A stretch of 64,000 bases of DNA from Thalassospira tepidiphila MCCC 1A03514 (GCF_001662875.1 NZ_JPVZ01000002.1:558001-622000), one strand, 5' to 3'; shown: positions 26,651-36,139, counted from the stretch's first letter. Made by a program: numbers and translations. Notes: a model not told the origin generated them from the sequence alone.

Positions 26651-28447
26651 TTGCAAGTTCCTCCGACAGACCAAACTGTTTCAGATGAAAATAACTCGGG
26701 CGTTCGCCGGGTCATAACCGGATTGGGCGCATCGGGCGGGATTGTGATCGGTCGCGCCTTTGTTCTGGATCGCCAGATCGTCCATGTCAGCCGCAAGCCG
26801 ATTTCCCAAGATGCCGTGCAGGCCGAATGCAAACGCCTTCATGATGGCGTTGCCGAAAGCATTGATCAGCTCAAACGCCTGAAATCCCAATCATCAAGTG
26901 CCGAAAGTGCCGCGTCTGAGGAACTTGGCTTCCTGATGGATGCCTATATCCACATGCTGACCCAATCGCGTCTGGTGCGCGGGGCTGAAGAACTGATCGT
27001 CTCGCGCAAGCTTAATGCCGTGCATGCGGTCAGCGAAGTGATCGATGCGATTGCCGAACAGTTTTCGGGCATGGAAGACAGCTATCTTGCGGCACGTGCC
27101 ACGGACATTCGCGAGGTGGGCCTGCGTCTGATGCGCTGCCTGATCGGCGAGACAGACCGGGCAATGGACAATGCCCCACAGGGGTCCATCCTGATTGCGG
27201 AGGATGTCAGTCCGGCCGATATGGCGCGCTTTGAACCCGGCCAACTGACTGCCTTTGTCACCGCCCTTGGCGGGGCAGAGGGGCATACCGCCATCATGGC
27301 GAGATCCCTTGGCATTCCGGCCGTTTTGGGGGCTGCTGATATCGTTCGCGGCGTTGCTGGCGGCGATCAGATCATTATCGATGGCGGGCGCGGTGAAGTG
27401 ATCCTGTCGCCAAGCGATGCCGATATTGAACATTATACCCAACGCCGTGCTGACTGGCTGGCGGCGCGCGAAAAGCTGGCATCCCTTCGCGATGTGCCGT
27501 CATCAACGCGTGACGGCATTGATATTGACCTGCATGCCAATATCGAACTGCCGATCGAACTTGCCGCCGCCCTTGAAAACGGGGCGACCGGTATCGGGCT
27601 TCTGCGCAGCGAGTTCATGTTCATGAACAAGGACTATCTGCCCGACGAGGACGAGCAATACGAAGAACTTGCCGATATCGTCAAACGCATGGATGGCAAA
27701 CCGGTCACCATCCGAACCCTTGATATCGGTGGTGAAAAACTGGCCGTCGCGCTTCAAGATGAAATCGTATCAGGCCCCAACCCGGCCCTTGGATTGCGTG
27801 GCATACGGCTATCATTGCGCAAGCCGGAATTGCTTGAAGCACAGTTTGCCGCCATCCTGCGTGCCTCCCTGCATGGATCGGTTCGGGTGTTGCTTCCGAT
27901 GGTGGTCAACGTGCATGAAATGACCCGTGCCCGTCAGATCTATGAGGCGGTGGCAAAACGCCTGCGCAAGGATGGCCATCCGATCCCCGAAACCCTGCCG
28001 CCGCTTGGTGCGATGATCGAAATTCCCGCCGCGGCGCTGGCGGCGGATACCTTGGCGCGCGACAGTGATTTCTTTGCCATCGGCACCAACGACCTGACGC
28101 AATATACCCTGGCGATTGACCGCACCGATGATCAGGTGGCGGGCATGTTTGATCCGCTGCATCCGGCTGTGCTGCGCCTGATCCGTGATGTGATCAAGGT
28201 GGCCCGCGAACGCGATATTCCGGTCAGCGTTTGTGGTGAAATGGCCGGTGATCCGCGTTATGTGCCGCTGTTCATCGGATTTGGTTTGCGCAATCTGTCG
28301 ATGTCGCCGGTAAATCTGTTGCTGGTCAAACAACGCTTGCGCCGCCTTGATAGTCGCAATTCCGAACATCAGGCCAACCGCGTCATGGAACAATGGGATT
28401 CTGCCCGGATTGCCATGATGCTTGATGACTTCAACGATCTCGCCTGA
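26651..28447 (+). CDS. ptsP: PTS enzyme I (phosphoenolpyruvate-protein phosphotransferase)
   Basis: Autophosphorylates from PEP and passes phosphate to HPr. The 598-residue product has the HPr-binding N-terminal domain, the active His212 in GGAEGHTAIMARSLGIPAVL, and the PEP-binding barrel with GIGLLRSEFMFM, TIRTLDIGGEK, NPALGLRGIR, FFAIGTNDLTQYTLAIDR and the catalytic Cys in VSVCGEMAGD. The N-terminal GAF domain of nitrogen-type PtsP is absent, so it is a compact EI of alphaproteobacterial type. The only in-frame start is TTG at 26651, with no strong ribosome-binding site. Confidence 0.94.
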   Translation: MQVPPTDQTVSDENNSGVRRVITGLGASGGIVIGRAFVLDRQIVHVSRKPISQDAVQAECKRLHDGVAESIDQLKRLKSQSSSAESAASEELGFLMDAYIHMLTQSRLVRGAEELIVSRKLNAVHAVSEVIDAIAEQFSGMEDSYLAARATDIREVGLRLMRCLIGETDRAMDNAPQGSILIAEDVSPADMARFEPGQLTAFVTALGGAEGHTAIMARSLGIPAVLGAADIVRGVAGGDQIIIDGGRGEVILSPSDADIEHYTQRRADWLAAREKLASLRDVPSSTRDGIDIDLHANIELPIELAAALENGATGIGLLRSEFMFMNKDYLPDEDEQYEELADIVKRMDGKPVTIRTLDIGGEKLAVALQDEIVSGPNPALGLRGIRLSLRKPELLEAQFAAILRASLHGSVRVLLPMVVNVHEMTRARQIYEAVAKRLRKDGHPIPETLPPLGAMIEIPAAALAADTLARDSDFFAIGTNDLTQYTLAIDRTDDQVAGMFDPLHPAVLRLIRDVIKVARERDIPVSVCGEMAGDPRYVPLFIGFGLRNLSMSPVNLLLVKQRLRRLDSRNSEHQANRVMEQWDSARIAMMLDDFNDLA

Positions 28448-28483
28448 AAAATCCCGTTACTCATAGCTTGTTGTGATCGGCAT

Positions 28484-28510
28484 CTGTCCCAACATAGGGA
28501 ACAGTTTTGT
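28484..28510 (+). terminator. Probable terminator of the PTS operon
   Basis: CTGTCCC/GGGAACAG stem with one bulged base (28484-28504) followed by TTTTGT, about 36 bases after the ptsP stop. It is weaker than the others in the window. Confidence 0.55.
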
Positions 28511-28619
28511 CCGCGCTTATCCTTGGTTTCCCGCCGCGAAAAAGGCCGGGATTTCAAGGCATGGGCATCTTTGAACCGGTTCGGTTTTGCCTGGAATGCA
28601 AATTCCGTCAAAAAAGGAC

Positions 28620-28648
28620 TTGAAAACGATATAAAGATATCTTTATAT
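28620..28648 (+). promoter_or_regulatory. ahcY promoter overlapped by a perfect 20-bp palindrome (candidate SahR-type operator)
   Basis: The sequence ATATAAAGATATCTTTATAT at 28629-28648 is its own reverse complement over all 20 bases. It fills the spacer and -10 region of a plausible promoter (-35 TTGAAA at 28620-28625, 17 bases, -10 TTATAT at 28643-28648), 105 bases before the ahcY start. Palindromes with an AAAGATATCTTT core precede methionine-cycle genes controlled by ArsR-family S-adenosylhomocysteine-responsive repressors (SahR) in proteobacteria, from memory. Position argues for repression by occlusion. Confidence 0.7.
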
Positions 28649-28752
28649 GTGGCCTATAGCGATCAGGGGAATGATCGCAACAGAATTCTTCGGCGTATCG
28701 GCAGGATGAAAATCCCATGCGGATGCGCCATTCCTGTTTGATTGGAGACGAT

Positions 28753-30048
28753 ATGTCGAACTTTACCGATTACAAGGTCGCTGATATCTCGCTGGCCGGT
28801 TGGGGCCGCAAGGAAATCGCGATTGCCGAAACCGAAATGCCGGGCCTGATGGCGCTGCGCGATGAATATGGCGCGGCAAAGCCGCTTGCTGGCGCGCGCA
28901 TAGTCGGCTGCCTGCACATGACCATTCAGACCGCAGTTCTGATTGAAACCCTGACGGCACTCGGCGCAGAAGTTCGCTGGTCTTCGTGCAACATCTTCTC
29001 CACCCAGGATCAGGCTGCTGCGGCGATCGCGGCTGCTGAAATCCCGGTATTTGCCTGGAAAGGCGAGACCGAGGAAGAATTCTGGTGGTGCATCGAGCAG
29101 ACCATTTCCGGTCCGAACGGCTGGAAGCCGAACCTGATCCTTGATGATGGCGGCGACGTTACCCAGCTGATCCACGACAAGTATCCGGAACTTCTCGAAG
29201 ACATCAAAGGTCTGTCGGAAGAAACCACCACCGGTGTGCATCGCCTCTATGAAATGGCGAAAAAAGGCACGCTTAAGGTCCCGGCGATCAACGTCAATGA
29301 CTCGGTCACCAAGTCGAAATTCGACAACCTGTATGGCTGCCGTGAGAGCCTTGTTGATGGCATCAAGCGCGCAACCGACGTCATGGTTGCCGGCAAGATC
29401 GCCGTTGTTGCCGGTTTCGGTGACGTGGGTAAAGGTTCGGCCGCGTCGATGCGCAGCCAGGGCGCACGCGTTCTCGTAACCGAAATTGATCCGATCTGCG
29501 CATTGCAGGCCGCGATGGAAGGTTACGAAGTCACCACCATGGAAGATGCAGCCCCGGTTGGTGACATCTTCGTCACCACCACCGGTAACATCGACATCAT
29601 CACGCTTGACCACATGCGTGCGATGAAAGACCGCGCAATCGTCTGCAACATCGGTCACTTCGATTCTGAAATCCAGATCGGTTCGCTGCGTAACTACAAG
29701 TGGGACAACGTCAAGCCGCAGGTCGACGAAGTCGAATTCCCGGATGGCAAACGTCTGATCGTTCTGGCCGAAGGCCGTCTGGTTAACCTTGGTTGCGCAA
29801 CCGGTCACCCGAGCTTTGTTATGTCGGCATCCTTCACCAACCAGGTGCTGGCCCAGATCGAGCTGTGGAAAAACCACGCGAACTACGAAAACAAGGTTTA
29901 CGTCCTGCCGAAACACCTTGATGAGAAAGTTGCGGCCCTGCACCTTGATCGTCTTGGCGTGAAACTGACCAAGCTGTCGTCCGAACAGGCCGAATATATC
30001 GGCGTTCCGCAGGCTGGTCCGTTCAAGCCGGATCACTACCGCTATTAA
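28753..30048 (+). CDS. ahcY: Adenosylhomocysteinase (S-adenosyl-L-homocysteine hydrolase)
   Basis: Hydrolyses S-adenosylhomocysteine to adenosine and homocysteine, clearing the product of methyltransferases. The 431 residues start [20 protein letters not shown], with GGAG six bases before ATG 28753. Visible motifs are [33 protein letters not shown], the NAD site [16 protein letters not shown], the dinucleotide residue [23 protein letters not shown] and the canonical C-terminus KPDHYRY. The open frame extends 12 codons upstream without support. Regulation is probably through the palindrome at its promoter. Confidence 0.98.
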   Translation: MSNFTDYKVADISLAGWGRKEIAIAETEMPGLMALRDEYGAAKPLAGARIVGCLHMTIQTAVLIETLTALGAEVRWSSCNIFSTQDQAAAAIAAAEIPVFAWKGETEEEFWWCIEQTISGPNGWKPNLILDDGGDVTQLIHDKYPELLEDIKGLSEETTTGVHRLYEMAKKGTLKVPAINVNDSVTKSKFDNLYGCRESLVDGIKRATDVMVAGKIAVVAGFGDVGKGSAASMRSQGARVLVTEIDPICALQAAMEGYEVTTMEDAAPVGDIFVTTTGNIDIITLDHMRAMKDRAIVCNIGHFDSEIQIGSLRNYKWDNVKPQVDEVEFPDGKRLIVLAEGRLVNLGCATGHPSFVMSASFTNQVLAQIELWKNHANYENKVYVLPKHLDEKVAALHLDRLGVKLTKLSSEQAEYIGVPQAGPFKPDHYRY

Positions 30049-30084
30049 TTGGCGCTACTAATTGGCAGCTGCCGATTTGCATCA

Positions 30085-30116
30085 AAGCCGGTCTGTTTAT
30101 TCAGACCGGCTTTTTT
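30085..30116 (+). terminator. Rho-independent terminator of ahcY
   Basis: AAGCCGGTCTG/CAGACCGGCTT stem (30085-30112) with a TTTATT loop and a T-run, about 36 bases after the ahcY stop. Confidence 0.93.
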
Positions 30117-30177
30117 GGTGTCCAGATACAAAGCAAGTTGTTAGAAGCATTTTAATCTTGTCAGACGGATGACAGCC

Positions 30178-30558
30178 ATGCCCCAGCTTGAAATCGAATA
30201 TTCTGCCCAACTGCCCATCAAGGATGAATTGTCCAAGCTGGCGGTTGATCTGCATTACGTCATCGCCCGCGAGGCCGATGCGGAACTGAGTTCTTTCAAG
30301 ACCCGGATTACGCCGCTGGAAAATGTCGTGATTGGCGATGGTGATCCGAAAAACGCCATGGTCCATCTTGATATCCGGTTACTGTCAGGCCGGATCAATG
30401 CGGTGAAATTCGCCACGGGCGAGGCCGCCCTTGCAGCCCTGATTGATCGGCTGGAATGGCTGGTTGGCGATTATCAGGTGCAATTCACCGTCGAGGTCCA
30501 TGACCTTGATCGGGAAAACTATTTCAAGCATGTCACCGATGGTCCCCGCGCGGCCTGA
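30178..30558 (+). CDS. 5-carboxymethyl-2-hydroxymuconate isomerase-like tautomerase
   Basis: A 126-residue protein starting MPQLEIEYSAQL, the hallmark of the CHMI/HpaF branch of the tautomerase superfamily. After removal of Met1, Pro becomes the N-terminal catalytic base. I therefore choose ATG 30178 over the upstream ATG at 30169. VHLDIRLLSGRINAVKF and the C-terminal FTVEVHDLDRENYFKH fit the family. The enzyme isomerises a homoprotocatechuate-pathway intermediate in E. coli, but none of the other hpa genes is nearby, so the true substrate here is uncertain. Confidence 0.82.
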   Translation: MPQLEIEYSAQLPIKDELSKLAVDLHYVIAREADAELSSFKTRITPLENVVIGDGDPKNAMVHLDIRLLSGRINAVKFATGEAALAALIDRLEWLVGDYQVQFTVEVHDLDRENYFKHVTDGPRAA

Positions 30559-30583
30559 TTGCGCCACCACGTTTAGCGGCTGA

Positions 30584-31519
30584 TTACATCAAAAGCGCTT
30601 CGTGGATTGGATGATCCGGGCCATAACGATCATTAAGCAGTTTGATCAGTTCCCGTGAAAAGCCCTTGCCGGCATCAAGCAGGGACCGCAATTCCGTATC
30701 ATTGCGATCGTGTGGCCCAACGCCATCAAGGCGCGCGCGTACTTCCGGATCGGAAAGTTCGCGCAGGAAGCGGTCATAAAGTTCGAGTGCCGGCAGGCTT
30801 TTCTCGCCAAACACGGTTTGCAGCCGTGTAATCGGTGGCAGCTGTAAAAGTTCGGACAGTTTTTCGCGTTTGCCGGCATAATCCCGGCCTGCGGTTTCGG
30901 CCGCTGCGATAATGCCGCCGAAATAAAGCATCTTGCGCGAGAAAACCAGTTTCAGCCGCCGGGGTGCCCAGGCCTTGCTCGCATCGCCTTCGCGGGTCTT
31001 GATTTCAAAATCGACGCTGATGGTGCGGTAATAGCGGATCACGTCATTGACCAGAAAACGCGCAATGGAATCACGTGTTACCGAACTGGTGACATAATTG
31101 GCGATCAGATCGTCGAAAAACTTGCGTTTCCCCGCCTCGTTATACAGCCACTCACATTCCAGCAGGAACAACAGCCGACGTGTGGTGATTGAATTGGTAT
31201 CGCCATCAAGCCCGATGCGATTTACCAGTTCCTCGGCGGTGATATAGGACGAAAACGGGCCGTTTACCGCCGGTTTCTTGGTCACCATCTTGCCAAGGAT
31301 GTCTGCGACCTGTTGGTGCGGGGCCTGACTGCGTTCGGCTTCGCGGCCAATGATGAAGTAATCCAGATCGGATTGATCGGATGCTTCATGCCGCCCATAG
31401 GACCCGGTTACCACCACGCAAAATGTATCGCCCGACAGGCTTTTACCCAATGCATCGCGCATCTCGGCCAGACGGGTGGCCGAGTAGTGCTGATTGGTTG
31501 CGATGGTTTGCGGTAACAA
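30584..31519 (-). CDS. Nucleotidyltransferase-domain protein of unknown substrate
   Basis: A 311-residue protein with a polymerase-beta-type nucleotidyltransferase signature near the N-terminus: VVTGSYGRHEASDQSDLDYF contains the G-S and D-x-D metal-binding residues. The rest is mainly helical (RFLVNDVIRYYRTISVDFEI, FSRKMLYFGGIIAAAE) and resembles proteins annotated only as 'nucleotidyltransferase domain-containing' or DUF294-like. The start is TTG 31519 with AAGAGG about ten bases upstream; the next methionine is residue 20, which would also keep the motif. No toxin- or antitoxin-like partner is adjacent. Confidence 0.7.
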   Translation of the reverse strand: MLPQTIATNQHYSATRLAEMRDALGKSLSGDTFCVVVTGSYGRHEASDQSDLDYFIIGREAERSQAPHQQVADILGKMVTKKPAVNGPFSSYITAEELVNRIGLDGDTNSITTRRLLFLLECEWLYNEAGKRKFFDDLIANYVTSSVTRDSIARFLVNDVIRYYRTISVDFEIKTREGDASKAWAPRRLKLVFSRKMLYFGGIIAAAETAGRDYAGKREKLSELLQLPPITRLQTVFGEKSLPALELYDRFLRELSDPEVRARLDGVGPHDRNDTELRSLLDAGKGFSRELIKLLNDRYGPDHPIHEALLM

Positions 31520-31624
31520 GATCGGGACAGCCTCTTGGTGCGACTCGTTGATATCCGAGTATCTGCCTAATGGTTAAAGATTAAAACCACGTTTAACTGA
31601 TATGGCACTGTCCAATTAAGCTGA

Positions 31625-31653
31625 TTGACAGTTTTATGGGCACGGCAGATATT
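31625..31653 (+). promoter_or_regulatory. Putative sigma-70 promoter of the DHCW cupin gene
   Basis: TTGACA (31625-31630), 17-base spacer, GATATT (31648-31653), 65 bases upstream of the cupin start codon. The -35 is perfect; the -10 matches the consensus at about half the positions. Confidence 0.45.
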
Positions 31654-31717
31654 TTTTCCCGCCTGTTCAATATCTTGAACCTTCTGCGTCCCCCTTGACC
31701 ACGAAAGTTTTCCCATC

Positions 31718-32047
31718 ATGGACATTTCCGATCTGCCGTTCGGCACAACCGACTGGTCTGCGATTGAACCGACCGAACACACCGGTGAAACCGGCATGGC
31801 GACCTGGCGTACCCGCCACTTTGGCCCGATCCGTGTGCGGATGGTGCAATATACCCCCGGGTATCTGGCAGATCACTGGTGTTCCAAGGGACACATTCTG
31901 TTGTGTCTTGAAGGCGAACTGGTGACCGAGCTTGAGGATGGCCGGACCTATGTCCTGAAACCGGGTATGAGCTATCAGGTGGCAGACAACGCAGAGGCAC
32001 ACCGTTCCTCAACCGAAACCGGCGCGACCCTTTTTGTCGTTGATTAA
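31718..32047 (+). CDS. DHCW-motif cupin protein
   Basis: A 109-residue single-domain cupin. The motif LADHWCSKGHILLCLEGELV contains the D-H-C-W tetrad that names this subgroup, followed by a second cupin-like stretch (LKPGMSYQVADNAEAHRSS) whose late His could complete a metal site with the first His. Function and metal are unknown to me. Its 3' end faces the HD-hydrolase gene, with 12 bases between the stops. Confidence 0.82.
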   Translation: MDISDLPFGTTDWSAIEPTEHTGETGMATWRTRHFGPIRVRMVQYTPGYLADHWCSKGHILLCLEGELVTELEDGRTYVLKPGMSYQVADNAEAHRSSTETGATLFVVD

Positions 32048-32059
32048 AAAGGTTCTGCC

Positions 32060-33316
32060 TTAATCAAACAGGCTGGCGGCGGCGGCCTGCTGTGCCGGAT
32101 CGGTCAGGCTGCCAACGCGCCGCAGGAAGGAATGCTTTTCCTCGTAATAGCGTTTTGACAGATCGGCAAAGCAGCGGACTTCGACATCCTTGTTGATGTG
32201 AAATTCACGACGCGGCACCTTGGCCTCGTGCAGGTCAAAGCTGCTGGCCGATGCGCTGAGTTGATGATCGACAACATCGGCAACACCATCAAGCTCGATC
32301 CGGTTTTTGAGACTATGCAGGAATTTCTTGAACGGCGGATGGCTGTTCAAGAACGCCTTTTCGGTCAGCAGGAAGTCATCGGCGGCAAAGTCCGGCGCAT
32401 TTTTGACAACGAATTCGCGGCACAGATGGTCGGTGGCAAAGCACATCGGACCAAAGATGAAATTGCGATAGATGTCTTCTTTCAACTGCCAGAACTTATC
32501 GAGACGTTTCAGCGAATCTGCATCGAGTTTCACCGCCGCCTCAAGCAACAGGCGCGGGTGGCAATGCACATGGTTGGGATGGACATACGTCTTGGTGCGG
32601 CTGATGCCCTCAAGCGTGTCGATATTGACCGGGCCGGAAAACAGGGCGGCATGCGGGTGATCGGACTTCTTGGACAGAAGCGCGATCACTTCATCCGGAT
32701 CGACACCATGCTTGACCAGCAAATGATTGACCGACAGATCGAGATCCACCTCGCCGGTGATGATCTGGTTGGTCAGCTGATGGTGGTTGCGGTTAAAACG
32801 CCTTGCGAATTCCGGTTCCAGCGTATGGGAAAACGGCCCATGGCCGATGTCATGCAACAGGGCGGCTGCACCCAGAAGGTCGCAATCGGCATCAGACAGC
32901 CCCATCAAACGGCAATAGCGTTGCGACAGCAATGCGACGCCAATCGTGTGGTCATAGCGCGAATGACGGATATTGGCCGGGCGTCCGTTGGGGTGGAACA
33001 GATAATCGATGGCACCCAGAAACGAGATTTCGCGCAACCGCTCAAAGGCGGGGGATGCGATCAGTTTTTTGTGCAACGGCCGATCAAAGGCCGAGGCGAT
33101 CTGGGCGCGTTTGAAATGGTAGTTATATTGCGGCACATCGCGAAACAGCAGTTCCCATTCGGCAATGTCATCGGCATTGAAATTGGTATCAAACAGATCA
33201 CCGATTTCGGGTGCCGGTTTTGCCGCCGCCTTGAGCACGGCAGAGTCCTTTTGTGGCGCGGCCTGCTTGGGCTCTGCGCGCTGGGCAAAAAGGTCTAGCT
33301 GCGGTTTTGGGCTCAT
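32060..33316 (-). CDS. HD-superfamily phosphohydrolase (dGTPase-like)
   Basis: A 418-residue protein of the COG1078-like group. The metal site is intact: His in RHSRYDHTIGV, then LLGAAALLHDIGHGPFSHTL with the H-D pair and a further His, and an Asp in VNIDTLEGISRTKTYVH. The N-terminal 45 residues are low-complexity and Ala/Lys/Pro-rich (FAQRAEPKQAAPQKD). Related proteins hydrolyse dNTPs or other nucleotides; substrate preference cannot be read here. It is transcribed convergently with the cupin gene and divergently from the PAS pseudokinase gene. Confidence 0.87.
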   Translation of the reverse strand: MSPKPQLDLFAQRAEPKQAAPQKDSAVLKAAAKPAPEIGDLFDTNFNADDIAEWELLFRDVPQYNYHFKRAQIASAFDRPLHKKLIASPAFERLREISFLGAIDYLFHPNGRPANIRHSRYDHTIGVALLSQRYCRLMGLSDADCDLLGAAALLHDIGHGPFSHTLEPEFARRFNRNHHQLTNQIITGEVDLDLSVNHLLVKHGVDPDEVIALLSKKSDHPHAALFSGPVNIDTLEGISRTKTYVHPNHVHCHPRLLLEAAVKLDADSLKRLDKFWQLKEDIYRNFIFGPMCFATDHLCREFVVKNAPDFAADDFLLTEKAFLNSHPPFKKFLHSLKNRIELDGVADVVDHQLSASASSFDLHEAKVPRREFHINKDVEVRCFADLSKRYYEEKHSFLRRVGSLTDPAQQAAAASLFD

Positions 33317-33523
33317 TTTAGGAATGGTTGATGCGCTCAGTTGAGAATGTGTGTCCCGCAGACATAAACGGAATCACCGGCCATGTCATTGCGGTTTTTC
33401 CGCAGGATTTCGCCATGAAATACGCCACCAGACAAGCCTGTTGCCGTAATGATGTGAAACGGTGGTAAAAGCACGGCGTTTTCACCATAATAATAGCTCA
33501 TAAACACAAACGGTTAACAACAC

Positions 33524-36139
33524 GTGACACGGCGAGCATCCGAACAGGCATCCACACAGCTCTGCGCAGGCAAAAAGACAGTGGCGATCATGCGCAGACT
33601 GTCTGATTTGGCGCGCCCGGCCTTTTGGCGCGGCGCGGGTGCGATGGTTGCCACGTTTGGTCTGTCGGTAAGTGTGCAGGCCCAGGAAAAATTTCGCCTC
33701 AATACCGCGACAAATGCAGCGGAGGGCGCGACTCCCAATGTGGCCCAGGCCGATGGCATTGGTGCGACGATTTTCGGAAGCCTGGCGGGCCTGAGTGACC
33801 GCGACTGGCTGGTGGTTGGCTTGGCGGCCGTTGGTGGTGCGGCGATTGCTGGTTGGGTTGGTTGGCGGCTGTCGCTGCGCATGCGCCGTCACCTTGAAGA
33901 AGTCGAAGATCACGAACACGAACTGGCCGGCGAGACAGAGCTTTTCACCCAGCTTTTATTCGCCGGACCCGACCCGGTTTACTATTGGAGCAGTCATGGC
34001 TTTGCCGAGGGGGCCAGTCCATCGTTAAAGCGGGCCTTCCAGCTGGGTCAGGATGGCCGTTTTCCCGATCTGCTGGATCTGTTGCGCGATGAAGATGCCG
34101 CAGCACTGAAGGAACGGGTCCGGAACCTCAAGACCGGGCATGACCGGTTTGAGCTGTGGATTACCACCGTCGATGAGCGCAAATTCCACGTCACCGGCAT
34201 GGCCGCGCGCAAGGATCGGTCATCGGATGTATTAGCGCATGGTTTGTGGTTCCGCGATGAAACCCGCCATTCGCGCGAACGCGAAAACCAGTTTGGCGAT
34301 TTCCAGCTTCTTAAACATGAAGTATCGGGTCTGCGTCAGTTACTTGATAGCCTGCCCTTCCCGGTCTGGCGCCGCGATAGCGAACTGCGACTGATTGATT
34401 GCAACATCGCCTATGCCGATGCGGTCGAATATCAAACCATCGAAGATGCCCTGGCCGCACAGGCCGAAATTGGTGCGGGGGTGATTCCCGATCACGGGCG
34501 ATCACTAGCGGCATCGGTTCAGCGCAATAATGAAAGCCTGACCCGCGATTTCCATGTTGTCATTCGCGGCGACCGCAAATTGCTGCGCATTACCGAAATG
34601 CCGGGCGGGGCGGCGAACGAGCCCGACGGCCTGATCGGCTTTGCGATTGATTGCACCCCGGTCGAGGAACTGCAATCCGATCTGTCGCGCCACATCCGCG
34701 CCCATGCCGAGGTGCTTGAAAACCTGGGTACGGCGATTGCGGTGTATGGCGGCGATAAGGGGCTTATTTTCTTTAACACCGCGTTTACCAAGCTTTGGGA
34801 TCTTGATGACGAATGGCTTTGGACCGAGCCGACCCATGATGATGTTTTGCGGCGTCTGCGCGATGAACGCAAACTGCCCGAAGTCACCGATTTCACGCAG
34901 TTCCGCAATACCGAAAACCAGCGTTTCACGGACCTTCTGAAACCTGAAGAAGACCTGATGCATCTGCCAAATGGCATGACGTTGCGTCGCTTCATCTCGC
35001 CCCATCCGTTTGGCGGGCTGATGTTTGTCTATGAGGATGTCACCGACAAGCTGGTTCTGGAAAGTTCGTACAACACCCTGATCGCAGTACAGCGTGAAAC
35101 GCTTGAAAGCCTGCATGAAGCGGTCGGCGTGATCAGTGGTGATGGCCGGTTGCGGCTTTATAACCATGGCTTTGCCGATCTTTGGGGGCTTGAAAGCACC
35201 TTCCTTGATGTTGCGCCGCATCTGGGCGATGTGGTCGAGAAATCCAAGGAGTATTGGCGCGAACGCGACGATTGGGAAAAGTTTAAAAACCGCATGGTCG
35301 CGCGCATCACCAACCATGAACCGATGAATGGCCGGTTGGAACGGGCCGATAATTCGATTGTTGATTTTGCCATTGTGCCGCTGCCTGACGGGGCAGTGAT
35401 GATGTCCTATATCGATGTGACGGACACCATCCGGGTTGAACGTGCGCTGCGTGAACGTAACGAGGCACTGCGCACCGCCGACCAGATGAAGTCCGACTTC
35501 ATTTCCACCGTATCGCGCGAACTGACCAAGCCGCTTGATCACATCAATGGCGAGTCTGATCGATTGATCCCGCATCTGACCGGCAATGTGGCGCGCTCGG
35601 TTGAAACCATCCGGACCGAGGCGCAAAGCATGCTAGCACTTGTCGATGACATGCGCGATCTGGCCACCCTTGGATCGGGGCAGGTCGCCCTTGAACTTGA
35701 TACCGTCGACCCACGGCGTTTGCTGCGCTCACTCGAAGCTTTGACGCGGGCGCGCTTGGCGGAACTGAACGTGTCGCTACGTCTTTACTGTTCGCGCCAG
35801 ATCGGCTGGATGGTGGCCGATGAACGCCGCCTGAAACAGGCCTTGTTCATTCTGGTGACCAATGTGCTGCGCACAGCACCCGAAGGCAGCGAGGTTTCCG
35901 TGGTGGCAAAGCGCAGTGGCGAAGATATCGAAATCTCGATCTCGCTGTCGGACGAAGCCCCGCAACCGATGCTGTTTGAAGGCCTGCGCGAAGGCGAGTC
36001 CCCATCGGCCCGCAGGGCCCTTGGCATGGCAATGGTTCGCGCGGTGGTCGAAATCCATGGCGGACGGGTGAAGATCAGCCGCGATGGCCGCAAGATCGCC
36101 TGTATCCTGCCCGCGGGCGAGGAAAGCGATCTCGGCTAA
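33524..36139 (+). CDS. Membrane-anchored multi-PAS histidine-kinase-like protein with degenerate kinase core (DivL-like pseudokinase)
   Basis: Up to 871 residues: an N-terminal hydrophobic segment with signal-like ...SVSVQAQE, a second membrane helix (DWLVVGLAAVGGAAIAGWVG), three or four PAS-like domains (about 120-630) and a dimerisation/ATPase-like module. In the H-box the phospho-acceptor is missing: residues 656-671 read DFISTVSRELTKPLDH, with Arg665 (codon 35516-35518) where His belongs. The N-box (FILVTNVLRTAPEG) has lost its usual context, the DxGxG box is LSDEAPQP and the GxGLGL box is ARRALGMAMV. The domain plan and nearness to ahcY fit DivL, which has Tyr at that position in Caulobacter. 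The start is uncertain: GTG 33524, GTG 33581 or ATG 33590. Confidence 0.82.
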   Translation: MTRRASEQASTQLCAGKKTVAIMRRLSDLARPAFWRGAGAMVATFGLSVSVQAQEKFRLNTATNAAEGATPNVAQADGIGATIFGSLAGLSDRDWLVVGLAAVGGAAIAGWVGWRLSLRMRRHLEEVEDHEHELAGETELFTQLLFAGPDPVYYWSSHGFAEGASPSLKRAFQLGQDGRFPDLLDLLRDEDAAALKERVRNLKTGHDRFELWITTVDERKFHVTGMAARKDRSSDVLAHGLWFRDETRHSRERENQFGDFQLLKHEVSGLRQLLDSLPFPVWRRDSELRLIDCNIAYADAVEYQTIEDALAAQAEIGAGVIPDHGRSLAASVQRNNESLTRDFHVVIRGDRKLLRITEMPGGAANEPDGLIGFAIDCTPVEELQSDLSRHIRAHAEVLENLGTAIAVYGGDKGLIFFNTAFTKLWDLDDEWLWTEPTHDDVLRRLRDERKLPEVTDFTQFRNTENQRFTDLLKPEEDLMHLPNGMTLRRFISPHPFGGLMFVYEDVTDKLVLESSYNTLIAVQRETLESLHEAVGVISGDGRLRLYNHGFADLWGLESTFLDVAPHLGDVVEKSKEYWRERDDWEKFKNRMVARITNHEPMNGRLERADNSIVDFAIVPLPDGAVMMSYIDVTDTIRVERALRERNEALRTADQMKSDFISTVSRELTKPLDHINGESDRLIPHLTGNVARSVETIRTEAQSMLALVDDMRDLATLGSGQVALELDTVDPRRLLRSLEALTRARLAELNVSLRLYCSRQIGWMVADERRLKQALFILVTNVLRTAPEGSEVSVVAKRSGEDIEISISLSDEAPQPMLFEGLREGESPSARRALGMAMVRAVVEIHGGRVKISRDGRKIACILPAGEESDLG

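Noticed and set aside
28448..28752. Possible S-adenosylhomocysteine or SAM riboswitch in the ahcY leader
   Set aside because: I could not build the conserved pseudoknot or core motifs; the perfect palindrome in the promoter is a better explanation for control.
28663..30036. 457-codon open frame on the minus strand opposite ahcY
   Set aside because: ahcY is unmistakable on the plus strand; the antisense product has no recognisable motif.
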